From an uncultured Oscillospiraceae bacterium (lineage in GTDB: Bacteria > Bacillota > Clostridia > Oscillospirales > Acutalibacteraceae): a DNA stretch of 5,594 bases. The stretch covers positions 1-5,594 of the forward strand of contig CABQAA010000157.1 in assembly GCA_902461995.1 (NCBI GenBank), given 5' to 3'. A program made the translations under genes and the position numbers. The notes below the pieces were generated by a model. The model had not been told where the DNA came from. It saw only the letters and a program-made list of their open reading frames with translations, and ran no database searches. Shown in pieces: positions 4,781-5,594 of the stretch (positions within the stretch are counted from its first letter, which is position 1; each line of letters opens with the position of its first letter).

Positions 4781-4787
4781 CAACATT

Positions 4788-5471
4788 ATGCAGAAAATTG
4801 TACCGCTGTCCGGTTATGCGAACAGCGGAAGAAAACAGAAACGGGCTTTTGCGTTTGTAAAACGGTCTTTCGATATCGCGGTTTCCCTGGTGGCCCTGCT
4901 GCTCCTGTCTCCGCTTTTTGTGGTGGTTTCCATCATCGCGGCGATCGATACCAAAGGAAAACCACTCTTCATTCAGCAGCGCATGGGCAAGGACAACGTT
5001 CCCTTTATGGTTTTCAAATTCCGCACCATGAATGTGGCCGCGCCTCGTGAGGTGGCCACCCATAAACTCGAGAATCCGGATCAGTATATCTCCCGCGTGG
5101 GCGAAACGCTACGGAAGCTGAGCATTGACGAACTGCCCCAGCTGATCAATGTGCTCATCGGCAACATGAGCATCGTCGGTCCCCGTCCCGTCGTGCTGAC
5201 CGAGACCGATCTGATCACTCTGCGCGGCCGCAACGGGGCCAACCGGGTCCGCCCGGGTATTACAGGCCTCGCGCAGATCAGCGGCCGCGACAACGTCACC
5301 ATTGCGCAGAAGGCATGGCTCGACGGCGAATACGCCGCCAAGTGCTCGGTGTGGATGGATCTGAAGATTCTCTTCAAATCCGTCGGGTATGTGCTGGGAT
5401 CCAAGGGCATCTGTGAAGGTGCGAATCCGCAGATTTCTTCCTGCAAGGAAAAAACCGAGCGCTCCGCTTGA
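4788..5471 (+). CDS. Polyprenyl-phosphate sugar-1-phosphate transferase (short form, copy B)
   Basis: This 227-residue membrane-anchored phosphoglycosyl transferase should load the first sugar phosphate onto undecaprenyl phosphate for surface polysaccharide or glycan synthesis. A basic N-terminal leader (1-25, with GRKQKRA) precedes FVKRSFDI (23-30) and a hydrophobic re-entrant helix to about 53 with Ser41-Pro42. FKFRTM (76-81), the catalytic Asp114-Glu115 in SIDELPQL, IVGPRPVVL (129-137), RVRPGITGLAQI (153-164) and DLKILFKSVGYVLG (191-204) follow. The ATG has AGGAGG with 7-nt spacing. It aligns almost without gaps to copy A, with roughly half the core residues identical, including TET-LI-LR-RNGA before RVRPGITG. 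Copy B lacks copy A's long basic tail and has a longer N-terminus. The acceptor and sugar cannot be read from sequence, and no flippase, polymerase or glycosyltransferase is nearby. It is a single-gene transcript from 4662-4690 to a terminator at 5487. Confidence 0.95.
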   Translation: MQKIVPLSGYANSGRKQKRAFAFVKRSFDIAVSLVALLLLSPLFVVVSIIAAIDTKGKPLFIQQRMGKDNVPFMVFKFRTMNVAAPREVATHKLENPDQYISRVGETLRKLSIDELPQLINVLIGNMSIVGPRPVVLTETDLITLRGRNGANRVRPGITGLAQISGRDNVTIAQKAWLDGEYAAKCSVWMDLKILFKSVGYVLGSKGICEGANPQISSCKEKTERSA

Positions 5472-5486
5472 GAAATAGAACGATGA

Positions 5487-5519
5487 AGGTGTCTGCTGAA
5501 GGGCAGGCACCTTTTTATC
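5487..5519 (+). terminator. Rho-independent terminator of the rightward sugar transferase
   Basis: AGGTGTCTGC (5487-5496) pairs with GCAGGCACCT (5503-5512), giving 10 bp with one G-U pair and a 6-nt loop. TTTTATCT follows. It begins 15 nt after the stop codon. Confidence 0.9.
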
Positions 5520-5522
5520 TGA

Positions 5523-5561
5523 GAAAGGCCATGAGACGATCCGTCCCATGGCCTTTCATTT
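5523..5561. terminator. Second strong hairpin, probable back-up or convergent terminator
   Basis: An 11-bp perfect stem (5523-5533 with 5547-5557), a single A/C mismatch, then a 4-bp GACG/CGTC stem with a 3-nt loop make a long hairpin. ATTTT follows on the + strand. On the minus strand the downstream side reads TTTCTCAG, a weaker tail. It may terminate a gene entering from the right edge, of which only about 30 bases would be in the window. Confidence 0.65.
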
Positions 5562-5594
5562 TGCGGTCAGGTTTTCGGATAGGGGGCCTTGACG

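Larger units (their letters stand above)
4411..4787. other. AT-richer spacer between the divergent sugar transferase genes
   Basis: This 377-nt stretch holds no convincing gene. Short open frames in it (for example 4502-4684 on the + strand) have no SD, no recognisable domain and unlike composition. It contains the SD and possible promoter of the leftward transferase, an 8-bp-arm inverted repeat (4495-4522), the promoter of the rightward transferase (4662-4690) and a 91-nt leader with alternative hairpins. It is visibly richer in A and T than the flanking genes. Confidence 0.6.

Noticed and set aside
5556..5594. C-terminal end of a convergent gene entering from the right edge
   Set aside because: On the minus strand two frames end in TGA (5567-5569 and 5556-5558) with plausible but very short tails of about 9-12 codons. 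This is too short to choose a frame or support a gene.

Overview
The window looks like the chromosome of a moderately high-GC Clostridia-type Firmicute, probably a gut or anaerobic-digester lineage. This is inferred from strong purine-rich Shine-Dalgarno (SD) sites, near-consensus sigma-A promoters, U-tailed hairpin terminators, and the gene families present (a two-lobed P-loop protein of the kind named PRK06851, a cytoplasmic GH27 enzyme, a small Cys4 protein, short-form sugar transferases). There are six supported protein genes. No tRNA, rRNA, CRISPR, insertion sequence or phage gene was seen.

Left part (1-2767). A leftward gene (12-1154) encodes a P-loop NTPase with two tandem homologous lobes; the second lobe has lost its Walker A residues. 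Divergent from it is a rightward two-gene operon: a GH27 alpha-galactosidase-type glycosidase (1413-2555), overlapped by 4 nt (GTGA) with a 71-residue Cys4 zinc-ribbon-like protein (2552-2767). The operon promoter (1322-1350) has a perfect inverted repeat over its -35 box and a hairpin at the start of its leader, so it looks regulated, as expected for sugar catabolism.

Middle (2764-3764). folE (GTP cyclohydrolase I, 2842-3402) has its own near-consensus promoter. The -35 box of that promoter contains the stop codon of the Cys4 gene, and the promoter lies inside a terminator-like inverted repeat. A strong terminator follows folE. Next comes about 260 nt with no reading frame, which folds on paper into nested helices, a pseudoknot and a GAGA tetraloop hairpin and ends in a very strong terminator. 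This is most likely a free-standing structured noncoding RNA. The raiA motif of Clostridia is my best candidate identity, from memory and unconfirmed. It is the most interesting item in the window.

Right part (3763-5594). Two paralogous short-form polyprenyl-phosphate sugar-1-phosphate transferases (3763-4410 leftward, 4788-5471 rightward) are transcribed divergently from an AT-richer 377-nt spacer holding promoters and an operator-like inverted repeat. Each probably starts a surface-glycan assembly pathway at the membrane. No other glycan gene is present, so they are a stand-alone pair here. The window ends in two hairpins downstream of the second transferase.
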